A stretch of DNA of 56,064 bases from Defluviitaleaceae bacterium (GCA_009779915.1 WRBA01000016.1:1-56064), one strand, 5' to 3'; positions 1 through 8,867 are shown, numbered from the stretch's first letter. The notes: generated by a model from the letters alone, not told the origin. Made by a program: numbers and translations.

Positions 1-1
1 T

Positions 2-255
2 AAAATTGTTGCGGAGAAATACCGCAATCAATTGAAGCACTTGCTGCTTAGGGTTAACCTTGTTTGCGGTATTGTTAATTTTGAGAAGTTGGGCACTCTT
101 GTTTCGTAACAGGTCTAATGACGGTGGGGGCATTTGTTTCGTTACAACTCTAATGACGACCAAAATGCTAATTTCACTACAACTCTAATGATGACTAAAT
201 TGTTATTTCGTTACAACTCTAATGACAGGTGAAAATTGGAGAATCGGAAGTGACA
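2..255. mobile_element. Probable transposon end (left edge, truncated)
   Basis: The first 109 bases hold an open + strand frame with no start, ending in TAA at 107-109; it could be the C-terminus of a transposition gene, but I do not recognise it. Four direct repeats follow, and on the opposite strand the block begins TGTCA at 255. Multiple spaced direct repeats inside a TGT-starting end are typical of elements whose transposase binds several end sites, such as the IS21, Mu and Tn7-like groups. The element body and the other end lie outside the window, so family and boundary are inferred. Confidence 0.35.
102..226. repeat. Four 21-bp direct repeats at 34-35 bp spacing
   Basis: The repeats begin at 102, 137, 172 and 206, with core TTTCGTTACAACTCTAATGA. 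Copies 2 and 4 are nearly identical, copy 1 differs at about four positions and copy 3 at two or three. The 13-14 bases between them are not conserved. Units are too short for a CRISPR array; they look like protein-binding sites, most likely for a transposase. Confidence 0.7.
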
Positions 256-305
256 TTGTTTTGCGCCAGTTCTTTTATTGAAAAAATACTTGTATTTGCC
301 GTTTT

Positions 306-1364
306 TTATAAAAATCTTTGACAAGATTTGATAAGAACCTCTTTATGTTTATATAAATCGTTTATTGAGTTAATAGAAATTTTTTCATCGTGTATTTCGT
401 TAGGAAAAATAATAACTTTAGAAGAACGCTTAAGGACTATCCGGCAAATCCATTTAGTTGCCTTGTTTTCAAACAAAATTGCTAAATAACTTGTGGTATC
501 TTTGTAGTGAATGAGATTTACATCAGCTATTTCAGCTAAAATTCCTTTAACTATGTAAAACGCTTGTAATTCTTCTTCTGTAGGCACGGTAACAATATCA
601 TCTTCCTCTGCTATATCTGTGGTTGCGGCAATCTCTTGCTCAGGCTGTCCTTTTTCTATAGCGTTTTCCAATCGGTCATTTATTAGTTCATTTACAAACA
701 GCGAGAAAGAATTTTTGATTATAGGGCGAAATTTTTCAACTACAGCTTGAGTTTTGAGCCCTTCATATACTTTAGATAAAGTATACTTAACGAAATCGTC
801 AGTAGGGTCTTGATAGTCATCTGTGAAAAGGTTAATTATGCTGTTTGTATACTTCAATTCCTCGGCAGTAGTAAGGATTTCTCCAACACTAAAGGAATCT
901 TTTTTAAATTTAGCTAACTCCTTAATTGCGTGAGCTTTCAAATCAAGCATATCTATCTTCAAAAAAGGCTTATTATCTAGCTTGTTCCGCTCTTCAAGGT
1001 CAGTATAAAACAGATATTCTATTCCATTTGTTAAAATTGCAAATTTAGCTGGGGTCGATACAAAATATTTAAAAAGCTGCTTAACATGACTTTCTAGCTT
1101 TTCGCTCCAATGTTTGCATTCTACGAGGATTACTGGCTGCCCATTCTCCATAATAACATAGTCGATTTTATCCATATTTTTACCATTTATATCTGCCGTA
1201 AACTCTGCAACAACTTCACGAGGATCAGAATAATTATATCCGAGAGCCTTAAAAAAAGGTAGAACAAAGGACATTTTAGTACTTTCTTCAGTTTTTACGA
1301 AATCCTTAGATTGCTCAATAAGTTTATTAAGCTGCGCTATTTCCTTTTCAAATTCTTTTGACAT
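306..1364 (-). CDS. HsdR_N-type PD-(D/E)xK nuclease-domain protein
   Basis: This 352-residue protein resembles stand-alone proteins carrying the N-terminal nuclease domain of type I restriction R subunits (HSDR_N). The catalytic-type signature is visible near residues 65-85: Asp in DKIDYVI, then a beta strand ending VECK, giving the D-x(n)-ExK pattern. Aromatic-rich strands (FAILTNGIEYLFY) continue the fold. The C-terminal half is less distinct and acidic in the middle. No hsdM, hsdS or helicase domain is adjacent, so it is not part of a complete restriction system here. It lies just inside a probable transposon end and may be accessory DNA. The start ATG follows a purine-rich AGGGGGAC site. 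Substrate and role are unknown. Confidence 0.7.
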   Translation of the reverse strand: MSKEFEKEIAQLNKLIEQSKDFVKTEESTKMSFVLPFFKALGYNYSDPREVVAEFTADINGKNMDKIDYVIMENGQPVILVECKHWSEKLESHVKQLFKYFVSTPAKFAILTNGIEYLFYTDLEERNKLDNKPFLKIDMLDLKAHAIKELAKFKKDSFSVGEILTTAEELKYTNSIINLFTDDYQDPTDDFVKYTLSKVYEGLKTQAVVEKFRPIIKNSFSLFVNELINDRLENAIEKGQPEQEIAATTDIAEEDDIVTVPTEEELQAFYIVKGILAEIADVNLIHYKDTTSYLAILFENKATKWICRIVLKRSSKVIIFPNEIHDEKISINSINDLYKHKEVLIKSCQRFL

Positions 1365-1471
1365 TATAATTAGTCCCCCTTTTATGTTTTGTGATTGAGT
1401 TCAGCGTTTGTTTAATTAGTTGATGATTATTATAGTACATTAAGTTCTTCATGATTGCAACTAAAATTGTG

Positions 1472-2302
1472 TTATGCCTTATTCTCACTCAAAAGCATCT
1501 CCACAACCTCTGCAAGGGCATCTTCGCCATTATCGCTTTTGGTTATGTAATCGGCGGCTTCTTTAATCTCCGGGACGGCGTTTGCCACGGCAACACCAAG
1601 CCCGGCTGCTTTTATCATTTCCAAATCATTATAATTATCGCCTACAGCGACCACTTCCTCCATAGATATCCCTAAATATCCCGCAAGAAACTCAAGCCCC
1701 ACTGCTTTATTGTTCCCTAAAACTCCAAACTCCAACAGGTGAGGAGTTGAAAATACCAGCTCACATACACTCTCAAGTTCTCCTCTCACGGCTTCATAAA
1801 ACTTTTGCAGTTCAGCAGGTTCTTTACGTACTAAAAATTTTGCGGCACCATTTTTAGCAATAGCCCTAAGATTCGGAACCCTTAAAGCGTTCATATTAGT
1901 ATAGGTATAATACCTGTCAATATTTTCATCATCCACCTCGTAATAAACCTTATCTCCGGGCATGGTGTATAGGATGAGAGGGGCATCTTTATCATAAGCT
2001 TTTACCACACGATATATTTCCATACAGTCATAAGGCTTAATAAGGCTTTCGAACAAAACCTCCATAGTATTTGCACGATAAACTACGGATCCGTTAAAAC
2101 TTATCCCAAAAGTGTTTTCATCAACAAGCCCCAGATCTTTGTTGAACTTTTTAATTGACTCGTGACTTCTGCCGGAGGCTATTATCGTGTTTAGCCCAAG
2201 AGTCCTTGCTTTTTTAATAGCCGCAATATTGAGAGGGGTTAAAGCAGCCTCTTTATTTAAAAGAGTACCGTCCAAATCCGTAGCAAGTAATTTATATTTC
2301 AT
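1472..2302 (-). CDS. Cof-type HAD-IIB hydrolase
   Basis: The 276-residue protein belongs to the Cof/YidA branch of haloacid dehalogenase phosphatases, which dephosphorylate sugar phosphates, flavin or pyridoxal phosphate and similar metabolites in the cytosol. Motif I is DLDGTLL at residues 9-15, with the Asp nucleophile and the acid/base Asp. Motif II lies in TIIASGRSH, the motif III lysine in NNKAVGLEFL, and motif IV is GDNYNDLEMI near the C-terminus. The mid-chain C2B cap is present and the length is normal. It is probably monocistronic, with AGGAGGC upstream of the ATG. The physiological substrate cannot be told from sequence. A second family member lies at 28.6 kb. Confidence 0.9.
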   Translation of the reverse strand: MKYKLLATDLDGTLLNKEAALTPLNIAAIKKARTLGLNTIIASGRSHESIKKFNKDLGLVDENTFGISFNGSVVYRANTMEVLFESLIKPYDCMEIYRVVKAYDKDAPLILYTMPGDKVYYEVDDENIDRYYTYTNMNALRVPNLRAIAKNGAAKFLVRKEPAELQKFYEAVRGELESVCELVFSTPHLLEFGVLGNNKAVGLEFLAGYLGISMEEVVAVGDNYNDLEMIKAAGLGVAVANAVPEIKEAADYITKSDNGEDALAEVVEMLLSENKA

Positions 2303-2371
2303 TGTTAAAAGCCTCCTTATGGGTTCTTACTATATAATCTTAATTTTACACAAGGCTTGGTATATCGTCAA

Positions 2372-2406
2372 CATAAAGAACCCCCACAACTATAAGGTCA
2401 TGAGGG
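2372..2406 (-). terminator. Rho-independent terminator of the stalk-domain gene
   Basis: On the minus strand CCCTCATGAC pairs with GTTGTGGGGG (10 bp including G-U pairs) and is followed by TTCTTT. It sits about 50 bases past the stop of the gene at 2454-5243. Confidence 0.6.
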
Positions 2407-2453
2407 CTCCACCTTGCTAAATTACGTTGGCTTCATCCTTTTAGATAATATGC

Positions 2454-5243
2454 TTATCTTCTTTCGTTAAAAATCGCTGTAGTAGTATCTTGTTCCCAAG
2501 TTACTCTAATTCCAAAAGCTTCACCTAAAGCTCTGAAAGGTACGAATGCTCTCTCATCGCGGATTTCCAAAGAAACCGGAAGACCATCAGGGCTTGTCAT
2601 AGGCATTGATACGCCATTTACAGTGAAATGGTAGCTGCCTGTCTGGAATTGAACGATTCTATTACCTGCATCAACAGTTACGGTTGAGTGAGTCGGATCC
2701 CATCTTACTGCGCTCTCAGGAAGCCCAAGTGCCAATGAGATAAATCTAACCGGAACCATAGTTGAATTACTTACCGGTGATACATAAGGAGCAACAGGCA
2801 TAGTATACTGATTGCCGTTAATTAATATTACAGGATTGCCTATACTTGCTCTAACTTCGTTGACAAATTCGTTTATGCCGCCGGGCGCTGGTGTTATTAC
2901 GTGGATATAGTTAGCTCTAATACCTGGTGTTGGGAAGAAGTCTCTGGTCTGGAGGGTTTGACCGCTTGGAAGACTAGTTCTAATACCGGATATAAGCCCT
3001 TCGAAGTTCTGCGCTACGGCAGGACCCCAAACTACAAGGTTAATACCTCTTTGACTATGCAGCCCTATATTAGAGAACGGCACAGTATTAGCAACTTTAA
3101 CTTGTATATCTGTAAAGCTTATAGTGGAAGCTTCGGAGGACTCGCGTTCAATATCAAATCTGAGCTGTCCTTCTACAACTTCTCCTGTTGAGCCGAGAGC
3201 AGTACGGAGTATTACATTAGAAATTCTAATATTACCATCTGTTACGGCTGCTCTAAGTCCTGGGGCAATATGCATATCCACAGAGATTTCATCTGTTACG
3301 GAAACATATACAGTTTCGCCATGCCTTAAGGCTCCAGGTACATTTTCTACGATATCAAAGTCAGCAACGGATATAAACTGGTAACCAACTCTAATATCTG
3401 AAACTCTTGTGTGAACCTCGATAGGTCTTATTGCTCTTGCAATTGTTACTGACGGATTAGACACAAGATCAGGATGCACTGAACTTCCCGCAAGGGTAAG
3501 ATCAATATCACCTTCAAAATCAACGTCAATGTTAAGCCACAATCTAAGGTCAAAACGTGCTCTGTTATTAGTTCCTGCAACTCTAAGTCTTGAAATTGTA
3601 AGCACATTGTCTCTTATGAGTACAGCAGAGTTCTCACGAACGCCTGTATTAAAGAAGTCGGCTACATTTTCACTCCTTGGGTTGTTTGTTAAAGCAGTTA
3701 CCGAATCTGCTTCAAGATGAGTTAAATTCGCAAAGCGAGCTTGAAGGATTTTAACGCCTTCAGGCAGTCTGAATTCAGTAGTACGCTCAGCCCACCAAGC
3801 ATTAGGGATAGCTTCTTCAATTCTTACATCAGCCGCTCTGTGAACTTCATCAGTTACACCAAAAGGTGCTGATAAATTGCCGTTTACGAGTCTTACGATA
3901 GGAGAATCCAATCTGCCGGAAATAAGCTCAGGTATATTTTCTCCTCTTCGGGTCATAGTTACGATATAATCGGAAACACGTCCCACAACAAAGGTCTCTT
4001 CCGTATAGCTTGTTCCGGAAGGCATATTTCTGATAGTGAGGGAAATCTCACGTCCTGTTATAGGATGTATATCAGGGTCTTCCGCTATAAGAGTAGCTCC
4101 GGTTATAATAATATTACCGGCTATTCTGGTGGATTCTACAAGCTCGATCATATCAAACTGGATTGTTGTCAAGTCTTGCCTGCCGCCGCGTTCTCTAAAT
4201 TCAACAGTGTAGTCGGTACCTTGAGTACCTGTGCCTGTTGCTCCGCCGGTCCAAGTAAGCCCGGCCTCAAGATGAACGTCGATATTACCTAAGTTGCCGA
4301 AATAAAAACCGGCAGGTGCCGTAAGCTCAAAGCCTGCGCCATTTCGGATGGAACCTAACCTAAGTTCGCTTATTACAATTTCTTCAAGGTTAAAATCGGT
4401 TCTGCTTGTTACAGTTCCTACAGCTCTGGTGGAAGTTCGTCCTCCCCTAGATGTGGCAAGAAGGAACCTGCCGGACTGAACTGATGTGCTTGCGCCGTCA
4501 ATAGTAACAAATACGTCGGCACCAGCCTCGGTAGTCCTGGAGACTATAGGGATTATAATTCTGTCTCCTGGATTGGCAGCTTCTAATAGTATAATAGTAG
4601 CACTGCGTTCATCTGCCATACTTATTTCCATAAGATATTTTACATCTTTAGTGGTAGCAGGACCAGGGTGGGGTGCTCCAAAGTGAAGATATCTGTGGTC
4701 AGCGTAAGCCCCAAGAGGGTGTCTGTAAGTGGTATTGTCGTTTGCCGCGCCCTCAAAAGTGCCTGAGAAAGTGCGAACATCTTGACCGTGCTGAGCAGTA
4801 TAGACTCCCGCAGCTTCTGTTACTAAAGTAGGATAAGCCGCGTGGAGTGCTGATAAAGTGCCTGCAGGCCAATCAAGACCGGGGCTGCCTGCTCCTCCGA
4901 GTACTTGTCCGGGACCGGATACTGCTGCAGTATTTCTAAAGAAGAATCTTGCGTTTTCAAGGCTAATCCTGAACATGCCGCTCCCTCCGGAAACGAGAGC
5001 CTCAGGGATAATATGCCTAACTTCGATTACAAGATTCGAACCATCAACCCAAGCTTCTAAATTGCCTGGATTTCCGGTTATCCTACCGCTGCCGGCCACA
5101 AGACCGCTTTCATATAAAAGCGTGTAGTTTGGCACATTCATTGCCGATCTTGACAGTCGGTTTTCCGATGATTGAGCCGATACAGAAATCGCCGCAAACA
5201 TCATGATCACTGACAATAAAAGCGCTAGCTTTCTTTTCATCAT
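2454..5243 (-). CDS. Secreted stalk-domain (copper amine oxidase N-like) protein
   Basis: A 929-residue exported protein. It starts with a clear Sec signal peptide (Lys-Arg-Lys, then a hydrophobic LALLLSVIMMF core, and likely cleavage after SVSA). A long beta-rich extracellular region follows with no catalytic motif I can recognise. The last 130 residues form a stalk domain of the copper-amine-oxidase N-terminal-like family (PF07833-like). Its two halves have the characteristic pattern: MVPVRFISLALGL with VRWD and TVTV, then FVPFRALGEAFGI with VTWEQ. In Clostridia such domains occur in cell-wall-associated proteins. GGAGG lies 6 nt before the first of two tandem ATGs. The ligand is unknown. 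Confidence 0.8.
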   Translation of the reverse strand: MMKRKLALLLSVIMMFAAISVSAQSSENRLSRSAMNVPNYTLLYESGLVAGSGRITGNPGNLEAWVDGSNLVIEVRHIIPEALVSGGSGMFRISLENARFFFRNTAAVSGPGQVLGGAGSPGLDWPAGTLSALHAAYPTLVTEAAGVYTAQHGQDVRTFSGTFEGAANDNTTYRHPLGAYADHRYLHFGAPHPGPATTKDVKYLMEISMADERSATIILLEAANPGDRIIIPIVSRTTEAGADVFVTIDGASTSVQSGRFLLATSRGGRTSTRAVGTVTSRTDFNLEEIVISELRLGSIRNGAGFELTAPAGFYFGNLGNIDVHLEAGLTWTGGATGTGTQGTDYTVEFRERGGRQDLTTIQFDMIELVESTRIAGNIIITGATLIAEDPDIHPITGREISLTIRNMPSGTSYTEETFVVGRVSDYIVTMTRRGENIPELISGRLDSPIVRLVNGNLSAPFGVTDEVHRAADVRIEEAIPNAWWAERTTEFRLPEGVKILQARFANLTHLEADSVTALTNNPRSENVADFFNTGVRENSAVLIRDNVLTISRLRVAGTNNRARFDLRLWLNIDVDFEGDIDLTLAGSSVHPDLVSNPSVTIARAIRPIEVHTRVSDIRVGYQFISVADFDIVENVPGALRHGETVYVSVTDEISVDMHIAPGLRAAVTDGNIRISNVILRTALGSTGEVVEGQLRFDIERESSEASTISFTDIQVKVANTVPFSNIGLHSQRGINLVVWGPAVAQNFEGLISGIRTSLPSGQTLQTRDFFPTPGIRANYIHVITPAPGGINEFVNEVRASIGNPVILINGNQYTMPVAPYVSPVSNSTMVPVRFISLALGLPESAVRWDPTHSTVTVDAGNRIVQFQTGSYHFTVNGVSMPMTSPDGLPVSLEIRDERAFVPFRALGEAFGIRVTWEQDTTTAIFNERR

Positions 5244-5382
5244 GTCTTTCCTCCTTAACGTTTTCGGTATGAAACTCTACAAGACATGTGTGAGATTTTG
5301 TGTGAAAACTAGACAATTATGGTTGCCTAGCTGTCAAAAATATTATTTGCCAGCTCTTCTATTTTATTCAAACCAGAAATTG

Positions 5383-5421
5383 TAAAAAAATAAAGGGTAT
5401 GGAAAAATTATATCCACACCC
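5383..5421 (-). terminator. Probable terminator downstream of the DUF6809 remnant
   Basis: On the minus strand GGGTGTGG and CCATACCC form a hairpin with one mismatch, followed by TTTATTTTTTT. It ends transcription coming leftwards from 5445. Confidence 0.6.
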
Positions 5422-5444
5422 TCTATATTTCAAAGGCAAAGGAT

Positions 5445-5634
5445 TTAGTCTGTTTGCAAAATTTCAATCATAAGCATTATACCGAATCTTAAGGAGTATG
5501 TGAAAGTATCATAATTTACTATGCCTTCAATTTCTGATTGTGCTTCACAGTATTTTTCAAATAGTTCTTTTTCGGAATCATTTAGTGTCCGGGTGTATAT
5601 TACCGTGATACAACTCTTCAAGAATACTTTGCAT
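5445..5634 (-). pseudogene. Decayed DUF6809-like gene
   Basis: Two pieces of one small protein lie in different frames. An AAAGGATG ribosome-binding site precedes an ATG at 5634 that opens MQSILEELYHGNIHPD, the usual N-terminus of this family, but the frame stops after 18 codons. In another frame, LNDSEKELFEKYCEAQSEI and a short hydrophobic tail give the family's C-terminal part, stopping at 5445. The middle section of about 30-40 residues expected in intact members is missing, so an internal deletion plus frameshift is likely. The DUF6809 assignment is from memory of the family pattern; its function is unknown. Confidence 0.55.
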
Positions 5635-5681
5635 AATATCATCCTTTCAGTTTTGCTTTTTTTTAATTGCTGCAAAATACC

Positions 5682-5710
5682 TTGAAAGAATACATTGTAC
5701 ATGATAAAAT
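5682..5710 (+). promoter_or_regulatory. Sigma-A promoter of candidate sRNA copy A
   Basis: TTGAAA and TAAAAT are separated by exactly 17 bases. The same arrangement is kept in copy B 215 bases downstream. Confidence 0.65.
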
Positions 5711-5716
5711 ATTTCA

Positions 5717-5790
5717 TGTGGTTTGCCTTTTAGGTATTCTGCGTGTGGGAAGCGGCGGTATCTTTGATATGGTTCGCCGTTTCCTTTTTC
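5717..5790 (+). ncRNA. Candidate small RNA, copy A
   Basis: Downstream of the promoter a transcript of about 74 nt would carry the conserved core TTTGCCTTTTAGGTATTCTG and end at a 10-bp hairpin, GGAAGCGGCG with CGCCGTTTCC, followed by five T. No convincing open frame fits. A second copy with the same promoter, core and terminator lies at 5932. The RNA runs antisense to the leader of the decayed DUF6809 gene. I do not recognise an Rfam family. Confidence 0.55.
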
Positions 5791-5896
5791 ATTCCTTGCT
5801 TTTAAGGCTGTTGATACCATCTCTAACTCCATCAGCTCTGCTGACTTCATTTCTTTCGCAGTATTCATCAAGAATCTTGATTGATTGCAAAATATC

Positions 5897-5925
5897 TTGA
5901 AAGAACATATTCTATATGCTATAAT
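5897..5925 (+). promoter_or_regulatory. Sigma-A promoter of candidate sRNA copy B
   Basis: TTGAAA-N17-TATAAT, a near-perfect consensus, about 7 nt before the inferred start of sRNA B. Confidence 0.75.
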
Positions 5926-5931
5926 AATTTA

Positions 5932-6010
5932 TGTAGTTTGCCCTTTGGGTATTCTGCGTATGGGGAGCGGTGTGTATTTAGGTGGGTATGCGCCGCTTCC
6001 TTTTGATATT
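5932..6010 (+). ncRNA. Candidate small RNA, copy B
   Basis: Paralogue of the RNA at 5717. The core TTTGCCCTTTGGGTATTCTG is followed by a terminator stem, GGGAGCGGTG with CGCCGCTTCC, then TTTTGATATTTTT. Compared with copy A, stem positions change between G-U and G-C or A-U pairs, so pairing survives sequence drift. This supports selection on structure. Role unknown. Confidence 0.6.
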
Positions 6011-6069
6011 TTTCGACAGCGTGACTATACTTACTCAAAAGTCAAGAGGAATTTTGACTAATAAACAGA

Positions 6070-6103
6070 AACCCCGACTCACTTTTCATAATGAGTCGGG
6101 GTT
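6070..6103. terminator. Bidirectional terminator after kbl
   Basis: AACCCCGACTCA and TGAGTCGGGGTT form a perfect 12-bp stem with a 10-base loop. T-rich DNA follows in + (ATTTTG) and A-rich DNA precedes it, so it can work in both directions. Confidence 0.8.
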
Positions 6104-6179
6104 ATTTTGCTATATAGCTTGTTAACTTGTGAGCTTTTTCACAAGCTAATAAGTATAAAATTTAAATATGCCTCGGTTT

Positions 6180-7361
6180 TTACAAACCAAGCTCTTTTCT
6201 ACACTCAATAAAAGTATCTACCACATAATCCAATTGCTCTTTTGTATGAGCGGCTGAAACCTGTGTCCTTATCCTTGCGCGGCCTTTAGGCACAACAGGA
6301 TAGAAGAAGCCCACAGCATAAATACCTTTGTCTAAAAGCATAGCAGCCATTTTTTGGGCAATCAGCTCGTCATAAACCATAATAGGGATTATTGGATGGC
6401 GTCCGTCTAAAATCTCAAAGCCGTTAGATTTAAGCTTTTCCACATAATGCTCCATATTGGAGTGAAGCTTCTCTACAAGTGCAGTAGAGCTTAACAGCAT
6501 ATCAAAAGCCTTAACTGATGCCGCGGCAATAGTTGGGGAAAGTGTGTTAGAGAAAAGATATGGTCTTGAGCGCTGCCTAAGTATATCGATAATTTCCTTG
6601 CGACCTGAAGTAAAGCCGCCGGAAGCACCACCTAAAGCTTTGCCTAAAGTCCCTGTTACAATATCGACCCTGTCCATAACATTGCAGTATTCAATACTTC
6701 CTCGGCCGGTTTTGCCGATTACGCCGGTAGCATGGCTTTCATCAACCGCAACGATAGCGTCATATTTATCCGCTAAATCACAAAGTGCCGAAAGGTTGGC
6801 GATAATGCCGTCCATTGAGAAGACGCCGTCGGTTATAATAAGTCTTATACGCGCATCCTTGGCTTCTTTTAAGCAATTTTCCAAATCTGCCATATCATTA
6901 TTTTTATAGCGGAAACGCTTAGCTTTGCAAAGGCGTATGCCGTCAATAATACTGGCGTGGTTTAATTCGTCGCTTAAAATAGCGTCATCGGCTCCGAGTA
7001 TAGTCTCAAAAAGCCCGGTGTTAGCGTCAAAACATGAGGAGTAGAGAATAGTATCCTCCTGCTTCATAAAAGCGGTAATTTTATCCTCGAGTTCTTTATG
7101 AATAGCCTGTGTACCACAGATAAACCGCACCGAAGAAAGCCCATAACCCCATTTATCCAAACTTTCCTTGGCTGCAGCGGTAAGCACGTCTGAATTAGAA
7201 AGCCCAAGGTAGTTATTAGCGCACATATTAATAAGGTCTTTGTTTTTTGTGGTATCGATTTTTGAAGATTGAGGGGTGGTTATAACCCTCTCATCTTTCC
7301 ACAAGCCGGAATCCTTAATTTCTTGTATATTGCCCTGCCAGATTTTTATAGCTGATTTCAA
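6180..7361 (-). CDS. kbl: Glycine C-acetyltransferase (2-amino-3-ketobutyrate CoA ligase)
   Basis: Pyridoxal-phosphate enzyme of the alpha-oxoamine synthase family. It cleaves 2-amino-3-ketobutyrate with CoA to glycine and acetyl-CoA, the second step of threonine degradation. Landmarks are NMCANNYLGL near the N-terminus, SDELNHASIIDG, the cofactor-binding DESHATG, and the Schiff-base lysine in TLGKALGG. I chose the TTG start at 7361: AGAGGG lies 6 nt before it and the resulting N-terminus matches family members. An in-frame ATG at 7379 has no ribosome-binding site. It follows tdh on the same strand after a hairpin-rich 196-bp spacer, and the two form a pathway pair. Confidence 0.92.
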   Translation of the reverse strand: MKSAIKIWQGNIQEIKDSGLWKDERVITTPQSSKIDTTKNKDLINMCANNYLGLSNSDVLTAAAKESLDKWGYGLSSVRFICGTQAIHKELEDKITAFMKQEDTILYSSCFDANTGLFETILGADDAILSDELNHASIIDGIRLCKAKRFRYKNNDMADLENCLKEAKDARIRLIITDGVFSMDGIIANLSALCDLADKYDAIVAVDESHATGVIGKTGRGSIEYCNVMDRVDIVTGTLGKALGGASGGFTSGRKEIIDILRQRSRPYLFSNTLSPTIAAASVKAFDMLLSSTALVEKLHSNMEHYVEKLKSNGFEILDGRHPIIPIMVYDELIAQKMAAMLLDKGIYAVGFFYPVVPKGRARIRTQVSAAHTKEQLDYVVDTFIECRKELGL

Positions 7362-7404
7362 TTGTATCCCTCTTTTCATACTTGTTGGGTTTTAAGGTTT
7401 TTAA

Positions 7405-7557
7405 GACGCGCAAGCGTCATTAATCCGCAAGGGCGGCTTTGCCGACCTGAGGAGAATCAGCGACCACAAGCCGTAAGGCTTGTAGCCGATTCATGCAACC
7501 AGTAATCTCGATAAAATGCAAAGAGGAGAAGCCGATTTTGCATTTCATCGAAGGAGC
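7405..7557. repeat. Intergenic block of short-loop hairpins between tdh and kbl
   Basis: Several perfect palindromes are packed together: GACGC-gcaa-GCGTC, CCGC-aagg-GCGG and ACAAGCC-gtaa-GGCTTGT, plus an imperfect inverted repeat around AAAATGCAAA and TTTTGCATTT and GGAGC-tta-GCTCC next to the tdh stop. Similar blocks occur at 34.2, 36.8 and 47.5 kb. They may act as mRNA-stability or attenuation elements, or be a REP-like repeat family. Confidence 0.6.
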
Positions 7558-8598
7558 TTAGCTCCAGTCTAATACAACCTTCCCAGACTGCCCGGACAGC
7601 ATAGCCTCAAAACCTTTTTGATAATCCGTATAATTAAATTTATGAGTTATTATTGGACTAATATCCAGCCCGGATTGTAACATAGCACTCATCTTATACC
7701 AAGTGCCGTACATTTCACGTCCATAAATGCCTTTAATAGTAAGTCCGCCATGGATAACTTTATCCCAATTAATCATACAATCTCTGGGTATAAGACCTAA
7801 AAGTCCAATTTTTCCGCCGTGGCACATATGATTTATCATATCGTTAAATCCGGCAATAGCACCGCTCATCTCCAAACCTACATCGAAACCTTCCTTTATG
7901 TTAAGTTCGTCGTAGCAGTCGGCAATTTTTTCTTTAGTTACATTAATGGTTTTTGTTGCTCCCATTTTTTTAGCCATATCAAGGCGGTAATCATTAATAT
8001 CGGTAACTACAATATTTCTAGCCCCTACATGCTTACAAACAGCCACTGACATAATACCAATAGGACCGGCACCGGTAACAAGGACATCTTCGCCTACAAG
8101 GTCAAAAGAAAGTGCCGTATGTACAGCATTGCCAAATGGGTCAAAACAGCTTATAACTTCTTCTGAGATTTTTTCGTCGCAAATCCAAATATTTGAAGCA
8201 GGGATAGACGCGTACTCGGCAAAAACTCCGTCTCGGTTAACTCCAACGCCTACAGTTTTTGCACAAAGATGCTGGACACCTACAATACAATTGCGGCACT
8301 CACCGCAAACAATATGCCCTTCACCCGAAACCAGCATACCGGGCTTAACTCTTACTACATTGGCACCAACCGCCTCAACCCGCCCTACAAACTCATGACC
8401 GATTACCATAGGCGTTTTAATAGTGCGTGCCGCCCAGTCATTCCATTCATAAATATGCACATCAGTGCCGCAAATTGAGGTTTTGGACATTTTTACAAGA
8501 ACATCATTAGCCCCTATTTCCGGTACGGGAACCTCTTTAATCTCAAAACCATCACGCTCAGGTCGGGCTTTAACTATTGCTTGCATTGTTTTTTTCAT
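7558..8598 (-). CDS. tdh: L-threonine 3-dehydrogenase
   Basis: Zinc-dependent medium-chain dehydrogenase of 346 residues that oxidises L-threonine to 2-amino-3-ketobutyrate with NAD+. The catalytic zinc region is [10 protein letters not shown] and [12 protein letters not shown], and the structural zinc cysteines are in [15 protein letters not shown]. The Rossmann motif is GAGPIGIM with an acidic residue in VVTDIND for NAD. The specific WNDWA and [10 protein letters not shown] segments favour threonine dehydrogenase over sorbitol dehydrogenase relatives. It has its own promoter and precedes kbl, so threonine goes to glycine plus acetyl-CoA. Confidence 0.93.
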   Translation of the reverse strand: MKKTMQAIVKARPERDGFEIKEVPVPEIGANDVLVKMSKTSICGTDVHIYEWNDWAARTIKTPMVIGHEFVGRVEAVGANVVRVKPGMLVSGEGHIVCGECRNCIVGVQHLCAKTVGVGVNRDGVFAEYASIPASNIWICDEKISEEVISCFDPFGNAVHTALSFDLVGEDVLVTGAGPIGIMSVAVCKHVGARNIVVTDINDYRLDMAKKMGATKTINVTKEKIADCYDELNIKEGFDVGLEMSGAIAGFNDMINHMCHGGKIGLLGLIPRDCMINWDKVIHGGLTIKGIYGREMYGTWYKMSAMLQSGLDISPIITHKFNYTDYQKGFEAMLSGQSGKVVLDWS

Positions 8599-8644
8599 AA
8601 GACCCCTTCTTTCCTTTGAGTTTTGTAGAGTTTATATTAAGGTA

Positions 8645-8674
8645 ATTATAGCTAATATTGAAGCCTGCAGTCAA
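8645..8674 (-). promoter_or_regulatory. Promoter of tdh-kbl
   Basis: On the minus strand TTGACT-N18-TATAAT, about 47 bases upstream of the tdh start. The rest of 8675-8830 shows an imperfect CTAGG/CCTAG hairpin but no gene I can recognise. Confidence 0.7.
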
Positions 8675-8835
8675 TAGATAGTTAAATATAAAAGCCTAGA
8701 TACAGTTGAGCTGTTTGATTATTTTATTTAGGTCTAGGGGTGCTCATTGTTCGACTCTCCTAGCCCTACACATACGGGAATGGTTTTATTAGAATCAGAA
8801 TGGTTGGCGTTGCGGCACCTTTGTAAAGAGGGATA

Positions 8836-8867
8836 TAAAAACAGGACACATATACAATGCGTCCTGT
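8836..8867 (-). terminator. Terminator of the rplJL operon
   Basis: On the minus strand ACAGGAC and GTCCTGT, extended by an inner CAT/ATG pair, form a hairpin followed by TTTTTATA, 22 bases after the rplL stop. Confidence 0.8.

Noticed and set aside
102-226. Short CRISPR array
   Set aside because: Repeat (21 bp) and spacer (13-14 bp) are both too short, the repeats drift in sequence, and no cas genes are near.
5647-5871. 74-residue minus-strand frame across the sRNA region
   Set aside because: It reads through the terminator hairpin and promoter of sRNA copy A on the opposite strand and resembles no protein; it is best explained as a by-product of the repeated unit.
8680-8830. Possible tRNA or tmRNA end (GTTCGACTC near 8750)
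   Set aside because: The bases around the T-loop-like word do not form a T stem or acceptor stem.
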